In this document: one piece after another, positions 51,691 through 62,180 of the stretch
Layout of the letters: every line of letters starts with the position of its first letter
How positions within the stretch are numbered: position 1 is the stretch's first letter
From: Posidonia oceanica
Lineage: Eukaryota > Streptophyta > Magnoliopsida > Alismatales > Posidoniaceae
Length of the DNA stretch: 64,000 nucleotides
Direction: 5' to 3'
Assembly (NCBI GenBank): GCA_037176725.1
Contig: JAZBRS010000029.1
Location: forward strand, 44,340,001 to 44,404,000
Notes under the pieces: generated by a model
Seen by the model: the letters and a program-made list of their open reading frames with translations, nothing else
Databases searched by the model: none
What the model was told of the DNA's origin: nothing
Program-made: the position numbers and the translations under genes

Positions 51691-54600
51691 GCCATGCAAA
51701 TGCAAGAATGCAGAAAAAGATTAGAAGAGGCCAAAGGGGAGGCAGAACAACGTGTGTGTAAGAACAGACGTCGTTCAGGACCACTCAGAGTAGGTGTGAA
51801 GACCTACGGAGGGGAGAGTGTGCAAACGGAGGGATTACCACCTCTTTGCGACTGTTTCCCACTAAACCGTTCCACGGTGTGTCTCGCATGCTGCCCAAAG
51901 CTCGCGATGCGATCGGATCGTGGAAAAGGGGGAAGAAAGTCACATTAAGTGGCAAATCCAAGGAAAACTCAACACAAAATACACAGGGGTACGCGAAATG
52001 GGGATTTGAAGGTACGAGCAAAAAGGGGAGGCCCTATTCTACATGCTCAAAGAGACAGAAAACCAAAACGAGGAAAACTATGCAAATGGTATGCAAATGA
52101 ATGCAATGCAGGGGTTCAGGAGGACATACCTGGAGATCCGGGAGCCTGATCTGAAATCTGTCTGGTCCATGCTGAAGAGCGCTTCACTGCGGTCGCCTGG
52201 GCAGCTTACTTGAGGAGATCCAACGGTCGGATCGGAAGATATCGCAGCTTCAAGGTAGAAGGACCAGAACAGGGGAGAAGAACAGATCTAGGTGCTTAGG
52301 AGGTCCTAGGGATGTGCAAAGGGTCCTCCTAGGTGAAGGGGAGCTAGAAGTGCTTAATGTGTGCAAAGGGAATGCTAAAATGCAAGACTAAATGGATGCA
52401 GAATGCATGCAAAAGTAAGAAAGAGCAAAGAGAAGAAACTGGGAAAAACCAGGAGTTCAGAAAGCATTTTGAAAAAGAAAGGGGCTAAAAATGCAAATTT
52501 TCCAAAAAACAGGGGTCCATGGGAAAGGATTTTGAAAACAGGAGAGGGCTGGGCTCCACTTTGCAAAAAACTAGGCTCAGAAAGGTGTTTTGAAAAGAGG
52601 GTATGCTTTGGAAGAGGTTTTAAAAGCATAAATGGATCAGAAAGTAATTTTAAGAAAACTAGGGTCTAAAATGCAAATTTTCCAGAAAACAAGGTTCTGG
52701 GGAGTCTGGGAATGCTAGTGGAAGGTCTGCATGCAATTTGGTAGGCATAGGAGCTAAGATGCAACCTAGGGGCAAAATGGTCTTTTCACATGATTTTTTA
52801 AAAGGTGCATGGACCTATGTGTGATTTTGAAATCATGCAGGGGCCGAAAATGCAATTTAGTATGGAAAACATGCTCTGAAAAATAAGGGACAGGACCACA
52901 GTGCAATTTTTAAAAAGATCAGGGTCAAAAATGCAATGCAGTATGCTAAAAATGCATGCAAGAGTTACTATCCATTTAAAATGGACCCAGATGCAAAAAG
53001 GAAAAAAACAGAGGAGCAAATATGCAATGCAGTATGCAAAAATCAAAAATAAAACCTAAGTCTCTACAGTGCATGGGACCTGAGTGCAAAAACAGTAAAA
53101 TGCAAGGGCACAGAATGCAATGTTGTATGGTAAAAATGATGCATTTAAATGATCTGATTTAATGCAGGACCTATGTGCAAAAATTGAAAGCAGAGGGGCT
53201 AAAATGCAAAATATTATAACAGCACAGCACAGTAAATGGACCAAGTTGCAAATACTGAAAACTATAAACAGATTATGCAATTTAATATGATTTTGATTTA
53301 AAAACACAGCAGATTAAATGAAATAAGGACTGGAATGTAAAATGACAGAAACTTAAACCAAATATGCAATATTTACTTAAAAACTTTAGCCAGAACAAAA
53401 TAAAAGCACAGTAAAAGCTCCGGTGCCATGGGCACTGTAGCAGCAAGCTGCCAGCGCCCATGAACGCTGGCATAGGGAGCTTGGAGACGTGCAGACCGGC
53501 GGAGGTGCTGCTCTTGGGGCCGACGGAGGCAGGGCGACGATCGGCGAGGGACGACGGTGCCTGGAACGCGTTGGAACGCTCACCGGAGGTCTGCAGGACT
53601 TCTGGAACTCGGTCCGGCCACTCGACGTAGCGGAGCTGCGTTCTGAAGACCGGAGGAGTCTCCTGCCGTCTGTGCGGAGCTCCGGGGATCGCCGGGGTCG
53701 AGTTCCGCTGGCTGGAGCGTCGTGATGTTTGGAGAACGTCGTCGGAGAAGAAGGGTCTGACCGGAGCTTGACTCGGAGCAGGAAGGCCGGAAAGACTATC
53801 CTAAAGGGCAGGGAAGCAAGAGGGAAGGAAGAGGAAGCTAAGGGAAGCAAGATTTACCTCTTTCCGCGTCTGAGTCGTCCCCCCGACGTCAGTGGCCTCA
53901 GCAGTCGCCGGAGGAGGCCGTCCGGTCGCAGCAGTGGTCTTCGGGCGCTCGCGGAGGTTGGGATCTTCTCAGGAGGTGCTTCTGGTGCTTCCTGGGCGAT
54001 CGGACGCGAGCTTCGAAGCTCGGAGGGTGTTTGCTGCTCCTTAGGCTGGATGGAGTGCTCCGGGGAATTGCTGGAGTGCTGGTGGAGAGGCTCGAGTGCT
54101 TTGGAATGGGTTCTGGTGTGAGTAGATAGGGAATGGAGGTTCGGGTTGATTTCTGACAGAAGCAAGGCCAAGTGTTTGTAGTGGGGTTTAAGGTCTGTGG
54201 TGGACGAGAAGGTCTGATGGCTGGGGCTTTGGAAAGGTGGATGTATGGTGAACTTTTGGGTAGAATTTGGGAGAAGGTGGTGGGCTGGAGTGGAGGAAAT
54301 TGCAAAGGGAGTGAGGTCGGGTTGCAGTTGGCTTCAGGTGATGTTTCAGAGTGGTTTAAGTGGTGGAATGGCTGGGGGATGATGCTGGGAGATGGCCGGG
54401 TTTTGGGTGAACTTTGGGGGAGTGATTGGGGGGTGGATGAAGGCTTGGACGGGGCTTGGGTTACTGGAAAAGAGAGAAGAGGTTCTGCAGAAGATTTTGG
54501 CAGAGGAAGGGAAGGGAATTGGGTGGAGGAGGCTGGGGGATTGAAGTCTCTCTCCGGGACGTCAAGGTGACTCCCAAACCGCTCTCTCTGGTCAATCTCT

Positions 54601-56642
54601 CTTCTGGAAGTGGAGGAGACAGAGAAGAAGAGGAAGGAGTGGCTGGTGGGGAAGAAGTTGGAAATTCTGGCTTTGGGGATTGCTCTCTGAGATCACTCAC
54701 GCTCTCTGGGTTTGCTCTCTTGCTGAAGGTTGCCCCGCTCACCGAAGGAGGAACGAAGGAGAGGCTTATATCCAGTGGAGGCCGGCTGATGGCGCGCTTA
54801 CTGATTTCAAAATCAGCGGCGGCCACTGCAGCAGAGAAGACGGCGAGGCGACCGACTCCGGAAAAGCCGCTGAGATGGAGGTGAAGCGGCGAGCTGCTGT
54901 AGACGATAAGACGGAGCTTCGAAATTCAAATGAGGGAGGGAGTACTGCAGCAGCTCGAGCTCGCGGGAGGAAACCGGCTGACGCGCGAGGAAGAAGAAGG
55001 AGGGAGACGGAGCGTGGGCCGGACTGTGCGGGCTGAAGGAAAAAAGCAGAGAAAATAAAAGAAAAAAGAAACGGGCTGGATTGAGCCCAGTAAGGAAAAG
55101 TAAGAAAGAAAGAAGGGAAATAAGAAAGAAAGAGGGGGTAGAATGGGGAAATTAAAATAGATAAAAATAAACTAAAAATAAATAAAAATGCCAGAAGGAT
55201 TGTGCCGTAGATTAGGATTTTAATTAAGATTTTTAATGGTTATTTTGAGTTGAATAATGTGTTTTGGGCTTGATTAGGGTTTTAGGGTTTTGGTTTTGCT
55301 TTTAATTGGTTTTCACTTGATTAAATGTTTGTTAAACCTTTTTTAAATTGTTTTTAAAAATTGTATTTCCCTTGTTGGACACTTAGGATGTTAATTGGGA
55401 TTTTTTAGGATTTAATTTCGTATTAATCAGGATTGGTTTTAGGTTTTTAAGTTTTAGTCTTTTTAGGGTTTTTCCTTCTTAAGTCTTTTAAGTTATGTTT
55501 TGATTTTTATTTTGTTGATTTTTCTTGAAGTTTTTAGTTGGATTTTTCTGGTTTGATAGGGTGTTTTTTAAGTCTTTCAGATGTGTTTTTCTTTTCTTTT
55601 TTAATTAAGTTTTTAACTTGTTTTTCTTATGTTTATTAGGTTAAGTCTTTTGCCTTCTTTAATCACTTGCTTTAGTATTTGATTTTTTAATTCTTCTTTC
55701 TAGGGTTTGTTTTTTAATTCTTCTGATGGGTTTTTACTTTTACTGGGTTTAGATCTCATTTTAGTTTTTTTCCTTGATTTTTCAGTGTTTTCTTTTGCTT
55801 TGTTTTGCATTTTTTAGTTTGCATGTTTGGTTTTTCTTTTAACTTGATTTAGTTAAGTTTAAGTTGTTAATTGCTTGTTTAATATTCTTTAATTGTTTTT
55901 CTTAGGGTTCTGATTTGTTTCTTTTGTGTTTTGAGATTTTACAAATTTTTATGGGGTTTTGTGGATTTTTGCAGAAGGGAGAAAAGAAAAAGAGAAGGAA
56001 GAAGGAAAAGGGGAGAAGAGGGAAATAAGGAAAAAAGATAGGTTGGAGGAAAACGATTTTTAAAAATTCAGAAGAAGTGTTAAAAATAAAGTAAAAATAG
56101 GGATAAGATAGAGGAAGGATAGAAGCACAGAGGGGGCCCACAGCCAGACCAGAAAAAGGATAAGAAAGGGATGAAAAGAGAGATGATAATCAGGAGAGAG
56201 AGAGAGGAGAGAGAAAATGATAATCCCGGAGAGAGAAAAGGATAATTTGAGTGGAAGAGGGTCTTAATGGTCTTGGAATGTGGTGAAAATTGGTGAGTGG
56301 GTAGTCTAGGGTTTGAAGTCTTCGGTCTGAAGTTTTGGTTTGATTCTAAGGAGGTTTTGGAGGGGTTTCAAGGTGTAGAAAAAGGATAGTTTCACCTAAG
56401 TTTTCTAGGGTTTTCAAGGATGGGTTGGGTTTGGAAATTTCCAGGTTTTTGGGTAGGCTTGTTGAGTGGATAGTGGTGGATTTTCCTATGGTTTTTGGTT
56501 AGGTTTTGAGGATGGGAAGGGGGGTAAAGGTTTAGGTCAAAACATGCTGATTTTGAGGGGTAAAGAGGAGGATTAGGGCTAGGGTTTGGTAGGGGTTTGA
56601 TCCAGCAATCACCAAGAGGGCTTCAAGGATCCAAGCCTGCCA

Positions 56643-56726
56643 AGATGGGGTGTCAACAGATGCCCCTCCCTGAGCGAGGGCAAGCGGAGCGCGGCCGCTG
56701 CTCAGGGTTGACAAGACACCCCATCT
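56643..56726. promoter_or_regulatory. Hairpin enclosing the LTR edge and PPT of element F
   Basis: AGATGGGGTGTC (56643-56654) pairs with 56715-56726, with the inner CCTGAGC/GCTCAGG stem as in C. The PPT candidate is 56663-56671 on the - strand. Confidence 0.75.
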
Positions 56727-57205
56727 GACCGGCGGGAGCAGCGAGTTGCTATGGGCGTGAACTACTTATCCGGCGGATGCACCGAAGATCGTAGCCCGTT
56801 GCCGCAATGCAAGATGCCAGATGCAGATGGATGCTGTGCTGTGTGTAATATGCTAAATGCAATGCAAGAGTTAGTATATAAGTTAGTGCAGCTATAAGAA
56901 AATGCTGATGCCGTGCAAGTGATACTGATGATGCTAAAGTGATATGCAGTGCTAGCTAAGAAAGTGCTGAGATGATGTAAAGAAAATGATAAAAAGGCGC
57001 GATGTGGTGCGAATGTCCGGCAGGGAGGCCAGACTTGCACGACAAAGCGAAGGAAAACAGGGTGCAACTAGTCCCCGCCCGGGGAGCAAGCTAGCAAGAA
57101 AGAAGGGCGCGAGGGGAGAGAGGCCAACTCTCCTATCGCAGAAAGGGGGTGCGTGACTTCGTCTTCCTGGGACAAGGTCACGCCGAAAAGGAGAAAAAAA
57201 AATGA
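56727..57205. other. 3' noncoding region of F, part next to the PPT
   Basis: Counterpart of 22495-22975. No gene or other signal seen. Confidence 0.5.
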
Positions 57206-57960
57206 TAAGGTGACGGGCTTATCGTCCGGATAGTTTACGGTCCTATCAACCGGGAGTGACAGTTTACGGTCCTGTCAACCGGAGCAGTTGTGAGTGATAG
57301 TTACTGGATATCAGCCGTATAACATGGTTGTGGGTGATAGTTTAGGAGTATCAGCCTAACGACAGTTTACGGTCCTGTCAACCGGTGGATAGTTTACAGA
57401 CCTATCAACTGGAGGATAGTTTACAGACCTATCAACTGGAACCCACAAACCATGAGGGATAGTTACTGGATATCGGCCGTATAACGCAATGCCGGATAGT
57501 TTACAGTCTATCATCTGGAGCGACAGTTTACGGTCCTGTCAACCGGCGGATAGTTTACAGACCTATCAACTGGAGGATAGTTTACAGTCCTATCAACTGG
57601 AAACCGCAATTGCAAGGGACAGTTACTGGATGTCAGCCGTATAACGTAATTGCACGCGATAGTTTACAGTCTATCATCTGGAGCGACAGTTTACGGTCCT
57701 GTCAACCGGTGGATAGTTTACAGACCTATCAACTGGAAAAGTGCAATTACGAGGGACAGTTACTGGATGTCAGCCGTATAACACAACTGCGGGCCGACGA
57801 TGGATCGACCAGAAGATAGTTTAGGATTATCAGCCTGAGATAGTTTCGGATATCAGCCTAGCACGAGCGATTGATAGATGATAGTTTAGGAATATCAGCC
57901 TGAGATAGTTTCGGATATCAGCCTAGCACGAGTGATTGATTGATTGATAAGAGGGGGCAA
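57206..57960. repeat. Tandem array of short hairpins (element F)
   Basis: Same units as at 22975-24040. The outermost stem is kept (57284-57292 with 57782-57790), as are module 1 and module 5. One deletion has fused the left half of module 2 to the right end of module 4. The array is therefore about 300 bp shorter than in C. Confidence 0.88.
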
Positions 57961-58029
57961 GATCATGATGAGACTGATAAGATATCGGACTTATCGGTCG
58001 GCAAAGAGGGGATGAGATAATGATGAGAA

Positions 58030-58535
58030 GTTGATCTAAAGAGGGGGATGAGATCATGATGAGAAATTAAGCTAAAGAGGGGGATGAGATCATGATGAGA
58101 AATTAAGCTAAAGAGGGGATGAGATCATGATGAGAAATTAAGCTAAAGAGGGGGATGAGATCATGATGAGAAATTAAGCTGAAGAAGGGGATGAGATCAT
58201 GATGAGAAATTAAGCTAAAGAGGGGGATGAGATCATGATGAGAAGTTAAGCTAAAGAGGGGGATGAGATCATGATGAGAAGTTAAGCTAAAGAGGGGGAT
58301 GAGATCATGATGAGAAGTTAACCTAAAGAGGGGGATGAGATCATGATGAGAAGTTAAGATAAAGAGGGGGATGAGATCATGATGAGAAGTTAAGCTAAAG
58401 AGGGGGATGAGATCATGATGAGAAGTTAAGATAAAGAGGGGGATGAGGTCATGATGAGAAGCTAAGCTAAAGAGGGGGATGAGGTCATGATGAGAAGCTA
58501 AGCTAAAGAGGGGGATGAGATCATGATGAGAAGTG
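58030..58535. repeat. 36-bp minisatellite, about 14 units (element F)
   Basis: Same unit as at 24107-24562, with one more copy. Different units are homogenised (GAAGTTAAG forms prevail here, GAAATTAAG in C), showing independent turnover. Confidence 0.92.
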
Positions 58536-58539
58536 TTGA

Positions 58540-58880
58540 TTGATAAGATATCGGACTTATCGGCCGGCAAAGAAGGGATAAGGGAATGATGAGAATGATA
58601 AGATATCGGACTTATCGACCAGCAAAGAAGGGGTAAGGGAATGATGAGGATGATAAGATATCGGACTTATCGGCCGGCAAAGAAGGGGTAAGGGAATGAT
58701 GAGAAGAAATCATCCTATGACACCAGGAACGTCATAGGGGAAAGAGGGAGAGAATGATACCAAGGGGCGATCAAAAGATGCCCTTGGTGTCAGGATGACA
58801 CTAGGGGTTGGCCAGCGCGTCCTTGGCATCGAAAGCAGAGAGTGATGACAAGAGTGTCGTGCTTGTCAGACGAGTAGTTT
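58540..58880. repeat. GATAAG hairpin units and paired hairpins (element F)
   Basis: Three GATAAG...CTTATC units (C has two here), then the two hairpins corresponding to 24690-24767 (about 58718-58800). Noncoding. Confidence 0.65.
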
Positions 58881-59460
58881 GGGGTACCAGCCCGCAAGAG
58901 ACTCAGCTGAGGGCGATCAGCTGGGGACTCGATTGGGGATGGCCAGCCGAGAAGAGTGTCAGGTTGACGGACCTTTCGTCGAGCAGTTTGGGGTGCCAGC
59001 CCGCAGAGATAATGATCCAGCTGGGGGCGACCAACTGGGGACTCGACTGGGGATGACCAGCCGAGAAGAGTGTCAGGTTGACGGACCTTTCGCCGAGCAG
59101 TTTGGGGTGCCAGCCCGCAGAGATAATGATCCTGCTGGGGGCGACCAACTGGGGACTCGACTGAGATGACCAGCCGAGAAGGGTGTCAGGTTGACGGACC
59201 TTTCGCCGAGCAGTTTGGGGTGCCAGCCCGCAGAGATAATGATCCAGCTGGGGGCGACCAACTAGGGACTCGACTGGGGATGACCAGCCGAGAAGAGTGT
59301 CAGGTTGACGGACCTTTCGCCGAGCAGTTTGGGGTGCCAGCCCGCAGAGATAATGATCCAGCTGGGGGCGACCAACTGGGGACTCGACTGAGATGACCAG
59401 CCGAGAAGGGTGTCAGGTTGACGGACCTTTCGCCGAGCAGTTTGGGGTGCCAGCCCGTAG
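58881..59460. repeat. Tandem repeat of about 114 bp (element F)
   Basis: About five units like 24836-25470. GAGTGTCAGGTTGACGG-type words recur at about 58953, 59067, 59178, 59295 and 59406. Confidence 0.85.
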
Positions 59461-60044
59461 AGAACTCAGCCGGGGATGATCAGCTGGGGATGATACCACA
59501 GGGCGATCAAAAGATGCCCCTGGTATCAGGATGATACCAGGGGATGGCTGATGCGCCCCTGGCATCAGGATGCAAAGATAGATGAGCGAGTGGATGGATG
59601 ATAGGTTGACGGACCCATCGCCGAGCTGTTTGGGGTGCCAGCCCGCAAGGGACTCAGCTAAGGATGAACAGCTGAGGAGGATGACAGGTTGACGGACCTT
59701 TCGCCGGGCAGTTTGGGGTGCCAGCCCGTAGAGGACAGTGGTCCAGCCGGGGATGACCTGCTGGGGACGCCGGATGGCGGAGCTTGATGTCGCGGGCCTG
59801 TAGATGCTCTGGGCTCCGGATTGGGTGCCGAGGACTTTGCCGCGTTGGGATGTCTGCAAGTCTGATTAGAGGGCCCAAGATAATGATGATGATGATGATG
59901 TGCAATGCAGCAAAGAGTCTTGATGTGCAAGTAGAAAGCAGAAACAGTTTTCATTGATATGATCTTGATAAGTTCAATGCCTGCGGCAGGCCAGAAATGT
60001 ACAGCACAATTTGAAAGAAGACCACATGATGGTCGCACAAGGGC
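59461..60044. other. 3' noncoding region of F after the extra ORF
   Basis: Counterpart of 25471-26015, with a slightly longer GATGAT run (59882-59900). No gene seen. Confidence 0.5.
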
Positions 60045-60745
60045 CTAGTCAACTCGGGCCTTCTTCGGCTGCCTGGAGTCGGGGAATAAGGGGCCGCCTG
60101 GCGGGGCTTCAGTAATTGGCCAGAGCTGTCGGACTTCAGCTTCATAATCAGGAGTGCATCCTGTGCCTCTCACAGCTGCAATGTCTGTGGATTGGACCCC
60201 ATGCTGCATCAGACTTGCAAGCTTCTTGGTTGGGGTAGTGGTGCTGAGAGGATAAGTCTGTAGAAGCTCGGGCGCTGTACTGTCAATGAAGGCGCCTTGC
60301 TGGAAGCCGAACTGGCGCATGATCCTGATTGGATGGTACTCTACGCCTGCTGTGAAGCCTGGGAGAATAATCAGCCGCGTGTCACGCGCGCTGAAGAAGA
60401 TTGTGAATGGCTCTGCTGTAGAGGGAATGATGCGCCAAATCACAGCGTCGTCAGTCAGCGCTGACAGCCTCTCGTACTCGTCTTTGACGCTTTTTTCTGC
60501 TCCGGTTCGGGCGCTGCTGCAGTAGACTTCGAAAGCATGCACTTGAGGGCACAGAAGGTCCATCTCTAAGTGCGCGGTCAGCCAGACTTGTATGAGTGCT
60601 CCGCAACCGTGGAAGTGGCGGCAGCGATGAGAAATGCGGTCCAGCTCGCGATAAGTCTCTGCCAAGACAACTGGTGCCAGATCTATGTGCTGGGTCACCA
60701 CAGCTAGTGCAATCTCTGCGACCTCGATGGCCACTGTCAGTCGGC
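60045..60745 (-). CDS. DUF7745/plant-mobile-domain-like extra ORF of element F (C-terminal part, cut by LTR E)
   Basis: About 233 codons, open to the stop at 60045, matching the C-terminal part of the 400-codon ORF of element C. About 15 amino-acid differences by hand count (about 94% identity) from about 30 nucleotide differences, half of them silent. The LAETYRELDR...GCGALIQVWL segment is kept. The frame appears to continue into LTR E (to 60800), but that part is LTR sequence and not original coding. The N-terminal part of this copy is beyond LTR E, outside the window. Function unknown. Two independent copies without stops argue that the ORF is a real, recently functional component of the element. 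Confidence 0.75.
60741..60745. repeat. Predicted target-site duplication of LTR E (TCGGC), left copy
   Basis: TCGGC before TGTAACGATCC. In element C the same site reads TCGGC then CATGAG, so the break is at this point. The right copy is off the window. Confidence 0.6.
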
Positions 60746-60756
60746 TGTAACGATCC

Positions 60757-60800
60757 CAGTGTTCGGATCGTCCATGCACGATGCCAAAGCTCGCGTGCAC
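60757..60800 (-). repeat. Extra 43-bp piece at the end of LTR E
   Basis: Between CGATCCC and CGATCGG, E has about 43 bp including TGCACG...CGTGCA that can fold. A related piece, on the + strand, is in the B LTR end (about 8378-8420) next to its PBS. The A/C/D/F LTRs lack it. Confidence 0.6.
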
Positions 60801-61072
60801 CGATCGGAATCAGGCTCACTATAAGCGGCTATGTCCGAGAAGGAAGACCTAACTCGAAAACATTTAAAAGAGGAAAAAGGGGAAGAAAAGAAGAAGATAA
60901 GACAAAATCGGAGTCGCCACCAAGTCTATTAAATCGGGAGACGAGGAAAACCGGGGAAATGCGTGAATAATCACGCAAAACCAAGCAAAGGATGCAAAGC
61001 AAAGCAATGCAAAAGAAATAAGATGCAAATGAATGCAAATGATGTGACTCGTGCCTAGGACAAGGGCAATAT

Positions 61073-61180
61073 GGTCATTGCGGGCCAAGAGAGGGTAAGG
61101 ACTCCTGTTACGCGCGGGGAAGGTGTTAGGCACCCCCGACACGCCCAAGAATCGGTCTTTCTAGGCTTACGCTCGCATAT
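61073..61180 (-). promoter_or_regulatory. Conserved R/U5 block, LTR E
   Basis: Same block as in the A family, with small deletions. Confidence 0.6.
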
Positions 61181-61368
61181 GCAGGGAAATGCAGACTTTG
61201 AATGCCTAAGTGCCAATGAATGCCTGTCTAAATGCTCAAAGGTGTGCTCTAAGTGATGAAAGACGATGCAAGGAAGTAAACGTGCAACCTAAGCGCTCAG
61301 CAACGCTGTCCGTGTTCCGAACCGGGCGAAACCTGGCTCGTGAGAACTCCGGACAGTAAGCATCACCG

Positions 61369-61378
61369 CCCTATATGC
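61369..61378 (-). promoter_or_regulatory. TATA-box candidate, LTR E
   Basis: - strand GCATATAGGG at the conserved position. Confidence 0.45.
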
Positions 61379-61384
61379 AAATGC

Positions 61385-62180
61385 AGGCGATAAAACCAAA
61401 ACGGCGGGGAAAACGGGCAACGCAATCGACATGCAAGGAAAACCGCGTAAAACAGTGCGAGGAACGAAACAAATATGCAAAAAGATGCGAGAACAGGGTT
61501 GTCATGCAAAATGGGGCAAGAAACGGAACGAGAATGCAAAACCGTGCGAGAAAACGAAAGAAGGGCGCAAAACTGGGCAAGAAAACACCAGGGCACGCAA
61601 GACGAGACGAGAAAACGAAAGGGCACGCAAAACGGTGCAGGGAGACATGACTGCACACAAAACGGAGCGAGAAAACTTGGAAATACGCAAAACGGGGCGA
61701 GAAAACTAAAGGGCACGCAAAACGGTGCAAGACAAGGAGGCGGCACGCAAAACGGAGCGAGAAAACTTGGGAATGCGCAAAACGGTGCAAGAAAACTAAA
61801 GGGCACGCAAAACGGTACAGGACAAAGAAGCGGCGCGCAAAACGGAGCGAGAAAACTTGAAAATACGCAAAACGAGGCGAAAAAACTAACGGACACGCAA
61901 AACGGTGCAAGACAAAGAGGTGGCACGCAAAACGGAGCGATAAAACATGAAGGCACGCAAAACGAGGCGAAGAAACTAGAAGGCACGCAAAACGGTGCAA
62001 GATAGAGAAGCGGTGCGCAAAACGGAGCGAGAAAACTTGAAAACATGCAAAACGGGGCGAGAAAACTAAAGGGCACGCAAAACGGTGCAAGACAAAGAGG
62101 CGGCGCATAAAACGGAGCGAGAAAACTTGAAAACACGCAAAACGGAGCGAGAAAACTAAAGGGCACGCAAAACGGTGCAA
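61385..62180. repeat. Expanded U3 array of LTR E with 90-bp higher-order period
   Basis: About 26 subunits of 30 bp around CACGCAAAACG. Three subunits form a 90-bp unit: (G/A)GGCACGCAA-like words stand at 61621, 61711, 61801, 61891, 61981, 62071 and 62161. It is open on the - strand (61363-62340) as an FLAPFC-type repeat protein, but this follows from the 30-bp period and I do not call a gene. Confidence 0.92.

Larger units (their letters stand above)
50812..56658 (-). repeat. 3' LTR of element F (5847 bp)
   Basis: - strand start TGTTGACACCCC at 56658, end CGCTACA at 50812. R/U5 block 51088-51197, TATA candidate 51383-51392, U3 array about 51400-51690, ATGCAA-rich about 52375-53370, GC-rich about 53400-55030, T-rich about 55205-55900, GAGA tracts about 56190-56240 (two units). 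The GC-rich part from about 54020 to 55000 is closer to LTR A than to C, so the LTR looks mosaic. Confidence 0.93.
50812..60745 (-). mobile_element. Element F: 3' part of an A/C-family retrotransposon
   Basis: - strand: 3' LTR (56658-50812), PPT, 3' noncoding arrays and the C-terminal 233 codons of the DUF7745-like ORF. Cut at 60745 by LTR E; the rest of F lies beyond the window. Collinear with 16736-26740 of element C, with copy-number differences in the arrays. Inserted in B. Confidence 0.92.

Noticed and set aside
58103..58570. Open frame with a 12-residue SHHDLIPLFSL repeat
   Set aside because: By-product of the 36-bp minisatellite, also open in other frames.
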